This document shows, piece after piece, positions 15,041-24,092 of a stretch of 64,000 nucleotides of DNA (the first letter of the stretch is position 1; each line of letters opens with the position of its first letter). Made by a program: the position numbers and the translations under genes. A model generated the notes under the pieces. The model saw only the letters and a list, made by a program, of their open reading frames with translations. It ran no database searches and had not been told where the DNA came from. Source of the DNA: CAVPNY01 sp963706905. Lineage in GTDB: Bacteria; Chloroflexota; Anaerolineae; Anaerolineales; UBA4823. The stretch is from NCBI GenBank assembly GCA_963706905.1, contig CAVPNY010000012.1:1-64000 (forward strand), in the 5' to 3' direction.

Positions 15041-17419
15041 CTATTGCAGGTCGAAGGGCGGACGCAGCTGCAGTGCGCGGCCGCTGCCGAAGCCGGCACG
15101 CACCGCGTCCTGCACCGTGTCCAGCCACTCGAAGTGCAGTGCCGTGCGCGTGGATTCGGGCACGTCGTGCAGGTCCTTGCGATTGCGCCCCGGCAGCAGT
15201 ACCAGGCTCAGACCGGCGCGCTGTGCGGCCAGCACCTTCTCCTTGATGCCGCCCACCGGCAGCACCAAGCCGCGCAGGCTGATCTCGCCGGTCATCGCGG
15301 CGTCGTGGCGCACCGTACGGTTGCTGAACAGCGAGGCCAGCGCCATGAACATGGCCACGCCGGCGCTCGGCCCGTCCTTGGGCACTGCGCCGGCCGGCAC
15401 GTGCAGGTGCACGTCGATCGCCTCGAACGCGGCCGGCGGAATGCCCAGCTCGGCGGCGCTGGACTTGACCAGCGTCAGCGCGGCCTGGGCGCTCTCCTTC
15501 ATCACGTCGCCCAGCTGGCCGGTCAGGATCAGGCGGCCGCTGCCGGCCACGCGCGTGGCCTCGATGAACAGAATGTCGCCGCCCACCGGCGTCCAGGCCA
15601 GCCCGGTGGCCACGCCGGGCAGGCTGCTGCGCAGCGCGGCCTCGCGCTCGAAGCGCGCCGGGCCGAGGATCTCGTCCAGGTCCTGGGCATGAATCTCGAC
15701 CGCAGCCGCCTGGCCCTGCGCGACGCGCATCGCCGCATGGCGCATGACGCGGGCGATCTCGCGCTCCAGCTGGCGCACGCCGGCCTCGCGCGTATGCCCG
15801 GCGACGATGGCCAGCAGCGCGTCGTCGCCGATGCGGCACTGCGCCTCGTGCAGCCCGTTGGCCTGCAACTGGCGCTGCAGCAGGTAGCGGTGCGCGATCT
15901 CCAGCTTCTCCTCCTGCGTGTAGCCGGGCAGCTCGATCACCTCCATGCGGTCGCGCACCGGCGCCGAGACCGTGTCCATCAGGTTGGCGGTGGCGATGAA
16001 GATCACGCTGCTCAGGTCGAAGGGCACGCCCAGGTAGTTGTCACGGAAGGTGGCGTTCTGCTCCGGGTCCAGCACCTCCAGCAGCGCGGCCGCCGGGTCG
16101 CCGTGCAGGCTGGCACTCATCTTGTCGACCTCGTCGAGCATCATCACGCAGTCGCGCGCGCCGGCCTTGCGCAGGCCCTGCACGATGTGGCCCGGCAACG
16201 CACCCACGTAGGTACGGCGGTGACCGCGCATCTCGGCCTCGTCATGCACGCCACCCAGCGACACCCGCACGAAGGGCCGCTGCAGCGCACGCGCGATGCT
16301 CTGGCCCAGCGAGGTCTTGCCCACGCCCGGCGGGCCGACGAAGCACAGGATCGGGGCACGGCCCTGCGGGTTGAGCTTCTTCACCGCCAGGAACTCGAGG
16401 ATGCGGCGCTTGACCCGCTCCAGTCCGAAGTGGTCGGCCTCGAGCGTGCGCCGTGCCGCGTCCAGATCGATCGCCGGCCGTTCGGGCAGGCGCCACGGCA
16501 ACTCGGTCATCCATTCGATCCAGGTCTGCAGCGGTCCGGTCTCGGCGCCGCCGCCGGCCATGCGCCGCAGACGCTGCAACTCCTTGCGCACCTGCGCCTC
16601 GGTATCGGCCGGCATGCCGGCCAGCGCGATGGCCTGTTCCAGCCGTTCGATCTCGGGCTCGTGCTCGCCGTTCTCGCCCAGCTCCTTCTGGATCGTCTTC
16701 AACTGTTCGCGCAGCAGGAACTTGCGTTCGCGGTCCTGCAGCTGTTCCTTCGTGCGTGCGCCGATCTCCTGCGACAGGCGCAGCACCTCGATGCGGTGCG
16801 ACAGCAACTGCAGCACCTTGCGCAGCCGCTCCTCGGTGGACAGCGTCTCCAGCAGCATCTGCTTTTCGGCCAGCTCCACGTCCATCAGGCTGGCGGTGAT
16901 GTCCGCCAGGTGCGACGGTGCGCGCGTGGCCTGCAGCGCGTGCGCCAGCTCGGCCGGCACGCCCGGCAGCAGCGACAGGATCTCCACCGCGCGCTCGCGC
17001 AGCTGCATGCCCAAGGCCTCGGCCTCGGTGGAGGTCTGGGCCGGCTCCTCGATGCGCTCGATGCGCGCGGCCAGGAACGGATGTCCGCTGACCCACTCGC
17101 GCAGCCGGAAGCGTTGCAGGCCGTGGCACACCGCATGGACCTGGCCGTCGGCGGAGCGGACCTCGCGCACCACGGTGGCCAGCGTGCCGACGCCACACAG
17201 CTGGTCCAGACCCGGTTCGTCGACGCTGGCGTCCTTCTGCAGCACGATGCCCAGCGGCGTCTCGGCCGTCACCGCCTGGCGCACCGCGGCCAACGACCGG
17301 GCGCGGCCCACCGTGATCGGCAACAGCACCTGCGGAAAGAGCACGACGTTGCGCATCGGCACCAGCGCGACGACATCCTCGGGCAGGGCAACGGCGGGAA
17401 CTGCGGGACTATCGATCAC
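15041..17419 (-). CDS. lon: ATP-dependent Lon protease
   Basis: Lon degrades misfolded and selected regulatory proteins in the cytoplasm. The 792-residue protein has the N-terminal substrate domain (LVPMRNVVLFPQVLLP), a coiled-coil middle with REQLKTIQKELGE, an AAA+ module with Walker A GPPGVGKTS near residue 360 and Walker B MMLDEVDK, and the C-terminal peptidase with the Ser-Lys dyad in KDGPSAGV (Ser near 684) and GGIKEKVLAA (Lys near 725). Length and order are those of LonA. It stands alone rather than in the usual clpX-lon arrangement, so it may be a second Lon copy in this genome. Confidence 0.95.
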   Translation of the reverse strand: MIDSPAVPAVALPEDVVALVPMRNVVLFPQVLLPITVGRARSLAAVRQAVTAETPLGIVLQKDASVDEPGLDQLCGVGTLATVVREVRSADGQVHAVCHGLQRFRLREWVSGHPFLAARIERIEEPAQTSTEAEALGMQLRERAVEILSLLPGVPAELAHALQATRAPSHLADITASLMDVELAEKQMLLETLSTEERLRKVLQLLSHRIEVLRLSQEIGARTKEQLQDRERKFLLREQLKTIQKELGENGEHEPEIERLEQAIALAGMPADTEAQVRKELQRLRRMAGGGAETGPLQTWIEWMTELPWRLPERPAIDLDAARRTLEADHFGLERVKRRILEFLAVKKLNPQGRAPILCFVGPPGVGKTSLGQSIARALQRPFVRVSLGGVHDEAEMRGHRRTYVGALPGHIVQGLRKAGARDCVMMLDEVDKMSASLHGDPAAALLEVLDPEQNATFRDNYLGVPFDLSSVIFIATANLMDTVSAPVRDRMEVIELPGYTQEEKLEIAHRYLLQRQLQANGLHEAQCRIGDDALLAIVAGHTREAGVRQLEREIARVMRHAAMRVAQGQAAAVEIHAQDLDEILGPARFEREAALRSSLPGVATGLAWTPVGGDILFIEATRVAGSGRLILTGQLGDVMKESAQAALTLVKSSAAELGIPPAAFEAIDVHLHVPAGAVPKDGPSAGVAMFMALASLFSNRTVRHDAAMTGEISLRGLVLPVGGIKEKVLAAQRAGLSLVLLPGRNRKDLHDVPESTRTALHFEWLDTVQDAVRAGFGSGRALQLRPPFDLQ

Positions 17420-17585
17420 AGGCTATGTCCAATCGAGATCGGCTCAGCGTAGCCTGCACGCGACGGCCGCAATTGCGTACGCGCAATCCGGTGCCAACTC
17501 GGCGCGAGCGTCCTGGACTGGGACAAGCCGCTGCATTCGATCTCCTGCGTCAACAGCCGGCCGGGCCATCGCCGCCCCAGCAGCG

Positions 17586-18545
17586 TCAGCGCTGCCATGC
17601 CAGGCAGGCGTCGCGCACGGCGTCGGCGAACAAGGGTGCGGCCGATGCCACGTGCAGGCGCGCGCGGGCCAAACCGCCGGCGTGCAGGCGCCAGGGCGGC
17701 ACGCTGTCAGTGACCACCAGGCCGTCGAACAGCGGGCTGGCGAGCTTTTCGTCCGCGTCGCCGGTGAACAGGCCATGGGCCGCGAAGGCCAACACGCGGC
17801 GTGCCCCCGCGTCACGCAATGTCGCGGCGGCACGATGCAGCGTTTCGCCGCTGGCGATCAGGTCGTCGATCAGCAAGACCGTGGCCCCGGCCACTTCGCC
17901 GGCGACCAGGTTGCTGCTCGTGACCACCCCGGCACTGCGCCGCTTGTCGATCATGGCGAAGCCCACGGGTCCGGGCAGGCGCGCCTGAAGCGCCTCGCGC
18001 CACAGCAGCGCACGCTTCACGCCCCCCGGGTCGGGCGATGCGACGGCCAGTGGGCCCTCCAGCGCCAGCCCGCCCAGAATCCGGTCGAAGGCGGCGTGTG
18101 CGTCCAGATGCACGGTGTTGCAGCGAAACGCATTTTGGAAGGCGGCGACGTTGTGCACCTCCAGCGTGATCACCTGGTCGGTCCCGACCGCTTCGAACAA
18201 CTGCGCGACATAGCGCAGGCCGACCGGGTCGAAGGGCTTGGTACGCTGGTCCTTGCGGGCATAGGCCAGATAGGGAAGCAATGCCGTCACGCGCGACGCG
18301 CCATGTTCGCGCAAGGTGGCGATGAACATCAGCAGGCGCGACAGCTTGTCGTGCGGACTGTCCACCGGCCCGCCATGAAGGCCGAGCAGTACATAGGCAT
18401 CCTCGCCGCGCGGGTCCGACAGCGGACGCAGCTTGCATTCTCCGTCCTCGAAACGGCGCTCCTCATGCCGGGAGATCGGTTGGTCCAGTTCTAGCGACAG
18501 CGCCGCCGCCAGCGCACAGCCGGGATCGAGGGAGTACAACAGCAT
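17586..18545 (-). CDS. Ribose-phosphate pyrophosphokinase-like protein
   Basis: PRPP synthetases make phosphoribosyl pyrophosphate from ribose 5-phosphate and ATP. The 319-residue product keeps the family frame: SRHEERRFEDGECKLRP, LPYLAYARKDQRT near the ATP loop, and the PRPP-binding motif VLLIDDLIASGETL. It differs from housekeeping Prs in several conserved loops (SPDPGGVKRA instead of SPDxGGVxRA is kept, but the flexible loop is shorter), so it is likely a second, divergent copy. The ATG at 18545 follows AGAGG at a good distance and is preferred over an in-frame TTG upstream. An inactive or PRPP-associated regulatory role cannot be excluded. Confidence 0.82.
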   Translation of the reverse strand: MLLYSLDPGCALAAALSLELDQPISRHEERRFEDGECKLRPLSDPRGEDAYVLLGLHGGPVDSPHDKLSRLLMFIATLREHGASRVTALLPYLAYARKDQRTKPFDPVGLRYVAQLFEAVGTDQVITLEVHNVAAFQNAFRCNTVHLDAHAAFDRILGGLALEGPLAVASPDPGGVKRALLWREALQARLPGPVGFAMIDKRRSAGVVTSSNLVAGEVAGATVLLIDDLIASGETLHRAAATLRDAGARRVLAFAAHGLFTGDADEKLASPLFDGLVVTDSVPPWRLHAGGLARARLHVASAAPLFADAVRDACLAWQR

Positions 18546-18944
18546 CGCCAGCAACCTCTACCAATCAGCATCCAACACCGCTTCTGACCCGTGAGGGCTT
18601 CGGTTCAGGGCAGTCATGGTCTTCGACGCAGCGCAATGCGCGAGCTTGACAGGCCGCATCCGGCGCAGCAGCTCCATTGCATGGCCTGGCATCGCTGCTG
18701 CTGGGGCTGGCTCGCTCGGCACCGCAGTGGCCTGTCTTGCGGTGGGCGTCGTCCTGGGACTGCCGGCCCGGGCACGCCTGCACCTCGGGCCGCCCGACCC
18801 GGGCCGCGGCACCGCGATCAAGTCAAGCAGCCAGTTCGCGCGCAGCCAGCCCCGCTCCGGCCCTGCATCGACAGTCAGATCGCCTCGCTCGACCTCACAA
18901 GCCGGTGACCTTCGACCGGCCACTTCGTCGTCGATCTTGCAACG
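18546..18944. other. No gene recognised with confidence
   Basis: These 399 bases separate two minus-strand genes. A plus-strand frame from ATG 18616 has a hydrophobic stretch (TAVACLAVGVVLGLP) but weak codon bias, no ribosome-binding site, and runs antisense into the DUF2934 gene, so it is not called. Confidence 0.45.
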
Positions 18945-19184
18945 TCAATGGCTGATGTCCTTCGACTCGTCGCTCTCGAGCAACTGGGACTCGGCCTGGA
19001 GCCAGTCTTCCAGGTCGTGGCCGACCTCTGCGCCGCGCGCCAGGTAACGGTAATACGCAGCCTCGCGGATCTGCAATTCCATGCTTCCGTCTTCGCCTAC
19101 CGGACCGGCGGCCGCAGCAGCAGCGCTCTTCGCATGCGACTTGGATTTTGCCTCGTGGCCCGAAGCGTGGTGCGAGTGTTTCAT
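18945..19184 (-). CDS. DUF2934 small protein
   Basis: The 79-residue protein has a His/Lys/Ala-rich N-terminus (MKHSHHASGHEAKSKSHAKS plus an Ala run) and a C-terminal DUF2934 motif, IREAAYYRYLARGAEVGHDLEDWLQAE in fragments IREAAYYRYLARG and GHDLEDWLQAE. The family is common in soil and aquatic bacteria and has no established function; stress-related loci are frequent neighbours. A strong AGGAGG ribosome-binding site precedes the ATG at 19184. It is transcribed alone or with the PRPP-synthetase-like gene downstream. Confidence 0.85.
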   Translation of the reverse strand: MKHSHHASGHEAKSKSHAKSAAAAAAGPVGEDGSMELQIREAAYYRYLARGAEVGHDLEDWLQAESQLLESDESKDISH

Positions 19185-19438
19185 GCCTTCCTCCTTGTAG
19201 CGCTGCAGGTGGCGCGCCTTCCACCGCATGAGCTGCCCATGCGTACTTGCTAGCCTAGGCTTCGCTGGCGCCGGCCTGTTGAGCAGGCTCAATGCCCATG
19301 GCCGTTGCAGCCGAAGCCCGTCGCCGCGGGCTGCGGACAGGGTGCGGCAGGGCTGGAGCGATCGGGGCCGGCGCACTTGCATCCTGCGCCGGGACACGAT
19401 CGCGCGCCGACCGGGCGTTGCGGAGTGGGTCCGCGGGA

Positions 19439-20512
19439 TCAGGGCCCGTGCACCGGCGCTTCGACCTGCAGCGGGCCCAGCGCGTCGATCGCATCCAGCG
19501 CAGCCCTCGCGCGGTCGATGTAGCGCTGCGCGCGCGCCGGCCAGCGTTCGGGCGTGCGCGGCGCCGGGTCGAGCAGGTGGGCCAGCGCCAGCCGGGCGCG
19601 CAGCAGCGCCCGCTGGGTGGTGTACAGATGCACCAGTGCCGGGCCGGGCCGGTCGCGCAGCGACACGGCGCAGCCCTCGAACAGCCGCGCGCCGATCCAG
19701 GGGGCACCGGCCAAGTCGCATTCCAGCCCGAGGTAGGCGATTTCATCCAAGGGATCGACCTGGCGCAGTACCGCGTTGAATTCCAGGCAATCGATGACCA
19801 TGGGGGGGCGCAGCAGGCACACATGTTCCGGCCGCAGATCGCCGTGGCCATCGACGAGGCGGCCCTGCGCGGCCCGTGCCTGCAGCTCCAGCGTGTGCTC
19901 GCGCAGTGCGGCATCCCACCGATCCAGCGCCGACCTGCTGCCGGGCAGCTGCCAGCGCGGGTCGAGCAGCACCTCACGGTTCGTCCGCTGCTCGCGCTGC
20001 AGGCGCTGTACGTACTCCAGCGGATCGACGGCGACCACTGGTGCATGGCGGTAGAAGTCTGCCAGCACGCCGAACAGCGCATCGATGTCAGCGGCCGTGA
20101 CCTGCGCGCAGGCGATGCGCTGATCAAGCATGTGCCGCGCCGGGAGCCGGCGCATCAGCACCAGCCAGTCGACCGTCTGCCCCGGCGCCGGCAGTCGCCG
20201 GCGCGGCAGCAGCGCGAAGGTCCCGTCGTGCCACTGCAGCGCCAGCACGTCCAGGTAGACGCCCGGCGCCAGCCGGGTGTTGAGCCGCAACTCCTCCCGG
20301 CAGTAGAACTCGCGCGCCTGCAGCGTCGAGAAGTCGAGGAACTCGTGCCGCACCGGCTTCTTCAGCTTGAGCGCGCGATCGCCCGCCAGGAACACCCAGG
20401 ACATGTGGGTTTCGATCGATTCCACGGCCGAACCCGCGGCTTGGTGCGCCGCGGCCGACTGCAGAAAGTGCAGCTTGGCTTCCAGGTCGGGTGGTTGCTC
20501 GGGCGGGCTCAT
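19439..20512 (-). CDS. Aminoglycoside-phosphotransferase-fold kinase (COG2187-like)
   Basis: The 357-residue protein has the N-terminal VESIETHMSWVFLAGDRALKLKKP region, in which the LKLKK lysines fit the nucleotide-binding site, a catalytic-loop-like LVDGHGDLRPEHVCL and a metal-binding VIDCLEFN. This is the pattern of the COG2187 uncharacterised kinases, which in many bacteria are fused to a P-loop AAA domain; here only the kinase half is present. Substrate unknown. The ATG at 20512 is chosen because homology starts soon after it; an in-frame start 45 bases upstream exists. Confidence 0.75.
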   Translation of the reverse strand: MSPPEQPPDLEAKLHFLQSAAAHQAAGSAVESIETHMSWVFLAGDRALKLKKPVRHEFLDFSTLQAREFYCREELRLNTRLAPGVYLDVLALQWHDGTFALLPRRRLPAPGQTVDWLVLMRRLPARHMLDQRIACAQVTAADIDALFGVLADFYRHAPVVAVDPLEYVQRLQREQRTNREVLLDPRWQLPGSRSALDRWDAALREHTLELQARAAQGRLVDGHGDLRPEHVCLLRPPMVIDCLEFNAVLRQVDPLDEIAYLGLECDLAGAPWIGARLFEGCAVSLRDRPGPALVHLYTTQRALLRARLALAHLLDPAPRTPERWPARAQRYIDRARAALDAIDALGPLQVEAPVHGP

Positions 20513-20684
20513 CGCAGGGTCATCATCGCGGCAGCGTACGAGTGACCGTTGCGCCACGTCAATCGCGGGGAAACTGTGCTCGAGCCCGGCATCTTCCGCG
20601 CGACTTGAGTGCGGTCAACGCGGGCCCCGTCGGCGTGCGCAAACATCGACCCTGGCCGCTTTGGCGGTTTGAGGAAGGGAGTGG

Positions 20685-21347
20685 ATGAATACGCTGACGA
20701 AGATGGCATTGGGCTTGATGGGGCAACTGAAAGCCCGGCCGGCCAGGGGCGACTCGTTGCAGAGCGTGGCCCTGCCGCCGCCCGGCCGCGACGGGGGAAT
20801 GCCACTGATGCAGGCGCTGTGGCAGCGGCAATCGCAGCGCGAGTTCGGCACGCAGCCCTTGCCGGAACCGGTGCTGGGCGGCCTGCTGTGGGCCGCCGCC
20901 GGCGTGAACCGGCCGTCGCTCGGCGGGCGCACCGCGCCGAGTGCAATGAACTCGCAGGAAGTGGATGTCTTCGTTGCGCTTCCCTCGGGCTTGTATCTCT
21001 ACGAGCCGGTGGCGCATGGGCTGCGACTCGAGGTGCCCAGCGACGTGCGCGGCATCACCGGCTACCAGGACTTCACCGACGAGGCGGCCCTGGATCTGGT
21101 GTTCGTCGCCGATCACCGTCGCATGACGCTGGTACCGGCCGCACAGCGCGAGGCCTACGCCTTCACTGCAGCAGGGGCGATGGCGCAGAACGTGTACCTC
21201 TACTGCGCCTCGCAGGGGCTGGCTACCGTCATCCGCGCCTGGATCGATCGCCATGCGCTGGGCCAGGCGATGGAACTCGGTGCCGATCAGCAGGTGCTGC
21301 TGGCGCAGACCGTGGGTTATCCGAAGAAGGTTTCCGGTGGCCGCTGA
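20685..21347 (+). CDS. SagB/ThcOx-type nitroreductase-family protein
   Basis: The 220-residue protein has the family segments LMQALWQRQSQREF (FMN phosphate contact), LGGLLWAAAGVNRP, TAPSAMNSQEVDVFVAL, LYLYEP and a late AGAMAQNVYLYCASQGLATV helix. SagB-like oxidoreductases are FMN enzymes; some oxidise azolines in peptide natural products, but many stand-alone copies have unknown roles. No cyclodehydratase or precursor peptide is nearby, so a general flavin-dependent reductase is the safer reading. There is no export signal of note. It starts at ATG 20685 after GGAAGGGAG. Confidence 0.8.
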   Translation: MNTLTKMALGLMGQLKARPARGDSLQSVALPPPGRDGGMPLMQALWQRQSQREFGTQPLPEPVLGGLLWAAAGVNRPSLGGRTAPSAMNSQEVDVFVALPSGLYLYEPVAHGLRLEVPSDVRGITGYQDFTDEAALDLVFVADHRRMTLVPAAQREAYAFTAAGAMAQNVYLYCASQGLATVIRAWIDRHALGQAMELGADQQVLLAQTVGYPKKVSGGR

Positions 21348-21377
21348 CCGTTGTGCCTGAGCGGCCCTGCGCGGGCG

Positions 21378-22043
21378 TCAGCGGTGCGCGCAGCCCGGTC
21401 GATGAGCCTGCGCCCTCGGGCGCTGACGGGCCGAGGCGCATCTGCCGCGCTTCGGCCCGGCGGTCAGTGCAGCGAGCTTGGCGTGGTCCAGCGCTTCCTT
21501 GTCCAGCCAGCGCCTGCGCACATGGGTGCAGGATGGCACGGTGGTCGCACGGCCGCATGCATCGAATTCCAGCTTCCAGGCGGCGCGTCCGCCCAGCGGC
21601 ACCGCGAACTTGTTGGGCAGCTCGCTGCGGCTGACGCGGGCCGGGCCATCGTCACGACTTTGCAGCTCGTAGCCGAGAGGGTCGATGCCTTGCGACCGGA
21701 TCGATACCCCGTGCGCCGTCTCCGAACCCGGCGGTGCCTGTGCCGTCAGCGCATGGCCCATCTCGTGATGGGAAACGACCTGGCCCGCGTCGACGTGCGG
21801 GCCGGCGCCGTCCAACTGCAGGTGAAACTCGGTCACGGCCACGTGCGCAGCGACGCGCACATTGCGGCCGCAGCCCAGTGTGCCTTCAGGTGGCACGCGC
21901 AGCTTCCGCCGGACCGCCGGCGGGTGCGGGGCGAGAAAGGCAGGGTCGCCCTGAATGGCGAAGTGGACTGGGAAGGCCAGCGCCGCGAAGCCGACAAGCC
22001 CGTGCCGCCGCCGAAGGGCATGGTCGGCGTTCGGCAACGCCAT
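21378..22043 (-). CDS. Hypothetical protein of unknown family
   Basis: I do not recognise this 221-residue protein, but codon use in this frame is strongly G/C-ending (for example through the LGYELQSRDDGPARVSRSEL region), which supports real coding. It has a hydrophobic stretch near the start (LVGFAALAFPVHFAIQG), which could be a weak signal or anchor, then a beta-rich middle with VTEFHLQLDGAGPHVDAGQ and a C-terminal basic tail. The ATG at 22043 is chosen to avoid overlap with the BON-domain remnant at 22072. Several cysteines are present but no known motif. Confidence 0.55.
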   Translation of the reverse strand: MALPNADHALRRRHGLVGFAALAFPVHFAIQGDPAFLAPHPPAVRRKLRVPPEGTLGCGRNVRVAAHVAVTEFHLQLDGAGPHVDAGQVVSHHEMGHALTAQAPPGSETAHGVSIRSQGIDPLGYELQSRDDGPARVSRSELPNKFAVPLGGRAAWKLEFDACGRATTVPSCTHVRRRWLDKEALDHAKLAALTAGPKRGRCASARQRPRAQAHRPGCAHR

Positions 22044-22071
22044 CAGGTTCGAGCCCTGTGTCACACCGGCG

Positions 22072-22278
22072 AACCTGGCCCATCGGATCGGCGAGGCCTT
22101 GACGCGCCATGCCGAAGACGCGGCCAAGCATATCGAGGTGGCCGTCGGCGGTGATGTCGCCACGCTGCATGGCAACCTGGATTCGTGGGCCGAACATGCC
22201 GCCGCCTTCGGTGCGGCCTGGTCCGCACCTGGCGTGTCGAGTGTCGTCGATCAAGTCCGGGTGCGGCCCACGCGCTGA
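22072..22278 (+). pseudogene. BON-domain protein, C-terminal remnant
   Basis: About 68 residues, from LAHRIGEALTRHAEDAAKH through IEVAVGGDVATLHGNLDSW to SAPGVSSVVDQVRV, form one complete BON domain, the phospholipid- and membrane-associated module of OsmY-like periplasmic proteins. The frame upstream has no signal peptide, no other BON domain and no plausible start, whereas family members usually carry a signal peptide or two to three BON domains. It therefore looks like the 3' end of a truncated gene. A diverged internal start is the alternative. Confidence 0.6.
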
Positions 22279-22534
22279 GTACTTGCGCTGGTCGCCCCGC
22301 GGTCGATCGGCACGTGGATTGAGGGAGGTCAATTGCCTGCACGCACGGCCGCGAAGAATGGCCTGATTCGGTCCGCACTGGGCGTGGCCGCGAAGCTGGC
22401 CGTACAGATCGAGTGCTCTGAGCCCGGGCAGTTGGGTAGATGGGATGGCTGCGATCGAAGGCGGACACGCCGACCGGGCATGCCGTGATGCGCCGCGCCT
22501 CGATCGGGGCCTGTCCCAGACCCAAGGAGCCTGC

Positions 22535-22996
22535 ATGTACCAAGCCCTGACAGCCGGCGACCTCTGCACCCGCGAGACCGTCTGCGTGCCGCGCACGACG
22601 TCGTTGACCGAAGCGGCTCGCCTGATGCGCGAGCGCCACGTCGGCAGCTTGGTGATCGTCGACGAACGACCCGCAGGCCGCGTTCCGGCGGGCGTGATCA
22701 CCGACCGGGACCTGGTCACCGCGGTGCTGGCCCGGGACGTCGACGTGCATGCGCTGCGCGTCGAGGACGTGATGAGCACCGCGCCCATCGTCGTCCAGGA
22801 GCAGGCGTCGCTGTTCGATGCGCTGGCCACGATGCGCTCGAAGGGCGTGCGTCGCCTCGTGGTCGTCGACACGCAGGGGTTGCTGCAGGGCGTGCTCGCA
22901 CTCGACGACGTGATCGAGGTCGTTGCCGAGCAGATGCAGGCTGTCGCGCGTGCGCTGGCCAGCGGTCGGCCGCGCGAGCAGCGGGGCCGGCCCTGA
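22535..22996 (+). CDS. Two-CBS-domain protein
   Basis: The 153-residue protein is a CBS pair: residues about 8-65 (ETVCVPRTTSLTEAARLM ... GVITDRDLV) and 75-135 (VMSTAPIVVQEQASLFDALA ... GVLALDDVIEVV). CBS pairs bind adenosine nucleotides and act as energy or redox sensors; stand-alone copies usually modulate partner proteins. No membrane segment is present. The ATG at 22535 follows AAGGAG. It is 49 bases upstream of the helix-hairpin-helix gene on the same strand. Confidence 0.88.
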   Translation: MYQALTAGDLCTRETVCVPRTTSLTEAARLMRERHVGSLVIVDERPAGRVPAGVITDRDLVTAVLARDVDVHALRVEDVMSTAPIVVQEQASLFDALATMRSKGVRRLVVVDTQGLLQGVLALDDVIEVVAEQMQAVARALASGRPREQRGRP

Positions 22997-23045
22997 CCGG
23001 GCCCGTCTCGCCATGGACACGGCGGGCGCCACGGCAGGAGAGCAG

Positions 23046-24011
23046 ATGGCCGAGGCTGTCACTCGCGAGGCCGCACGTTCGCCACCCGGCGCCGGCGCAG
23101 GGTCGGCTGGGCCTGCCGGCGCGGCTCACGACAACGTGCTGTTCGCGAAACTGCTGCGCGAGATGGCCGCACTGCTCGAGGCGCAGGGCGACAACGCCTT
23201 CCGTGTCGCGGCCTACCGCAATGCCGCCGACATGATCGCGGCGCAGTCGCGCAGCCTGCGCGAGGTGTTCGAGTCCGAGGGGCTGGCCGGGCTCGACGCG
23301 CTGCCGACCATCGGCCCGGGGATCGCGGCGGCCATCGCCGAGATCGTGCAGACCGGCCGCTGGGGGCGGCTCGACCGCCTGCGCGGCGCGGCCGGCGTCG
23401 AGGCGGTGTTTCATACGATCCCCGGGGTGGGCATGGCCCTGGCGCACCGTCTGCACGACGAACTGGGAGTCGACTCGCTCGAGGCGCTCGAGGTCGCGGC
23501 ACGGGACGGGCGGCTCGAGCGTCTGCCGCAGATCGGCCCGCGCCGTGCGGCGGCGATTCGGGCGTCGCTGACGCAGATGCTCGACCGGGCGCGCGCATTG
23601 CGGCGGGTACGGTCGACGCCTGCTGCCGGCTCCGCGGCCGGGCCGGGGGCCGGCGCCGAGGACGTGCCGCCCGTGGCCATGCTGCTGGAGGTCGACCAGG
23701 CGTACCGCGCCGGCGCCGAGGCGGGCAGCCTGCCGACGATCGCGCCGCGCCGCTTCAACCCCGAAGGCAAGTCCTGGCTGCCGGTGCTGCACGCCCGGCG
23801 AGGCGACTGGCACTTCAGCGCGCTGTTCTCCAACACCGCACGCGCGCACGAGCTCGGGCGGGTGCATGACTGGGTCGTGATCTACGCCGAGGACCGCGAT
23901 CACCACGAGCACCAGTACACCGTGGTCACGCCGAGCGGCGGGGCGCTGGCCGGCCGGCGCGTCGTGCGCGGGCGCGAGGCCGAGTGCCGTGCCTGGTACA
24001 CGAATCACTGA
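23046..24011 (+). CDS. PolX-type helix-hairpin-helix protein without polymerase or PHP domain
   Basis: Residues about 30-200 match the N-terminal part of family X polymerases: the HHH_8 segment VLFAKLLREMAALLEAQG with FRVAAYRNAADMI, followed by hairpins LPTIGPGIAAAIAEI, IPGVGMALAHRLHDEL and LPQIGPRRAAAI. Residues about 215-321 form a separate domain (KSWLPVLHARRGDWHFSAL, WVVIYAEDRDHHEHQYTVV) instead of the nucleotidyltransferase palm. DNA binding is therefore likely but synthesis is not. The ATG at 23046 with AGGAG five bases upstream is preferred over 23013. The same two-domain protein occurs in other Burkholderiales, from memory, but its role is not known to me. Confidence 0.75.
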   Translation: MAEAVTREAARSPPGAGAGSAGPAGAAHDNVLFAKLLREMAALLEAQGDNAFRVAAYRNAADMIAAQSRSLREVFESEGLAGLDALPTIGPGIAAAIAEIVQTGRWGRLDRLRGAAGVEAVFHTIPGVGMALAHRLHDELGVDSLEALEVAARDGRLERLPQIGPRRAAAIRASLTQMLDRARALRRVRSTPAAGSAAGPGAGAEDVPPVAMLLEVDQAYRAGAEAGSLPTIAPRRFNPEGKSWLPVLHARRGDWHFSALFSNTARAHELGRVHDWVVIYAEDRDHHEHQYTVVTPSGGALAGRRVVRGREAECRAWYTNH

Positions 24012-24092
24012 GTGCGCGCCATCGCGGCATGGCGATCCGCGCCTGCGGTCCAAGCCAGAGCGACGCCGCGACTGCGAGGCCCACTGCGCCCC

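Noticed and set aside
14774..17452. A very long plus-strand open frame (about 890 codons) across the lon gene
   Set aside because: It is the antisense shadow of lon. High GC content suppresses stops opposite G/C-ending codons, the translation is low-complexity (Gln/His/Arg/Ala-rich), and lon itself is unmistakable.
18616..19047. Plus-strand frame with a hydrophobic stretch as a small membrane protein
   Set aside because: Codon bias is weak, no ribosome-binding site is seen, and it overlaps the well-supported DUF2934 gene on the other strand.
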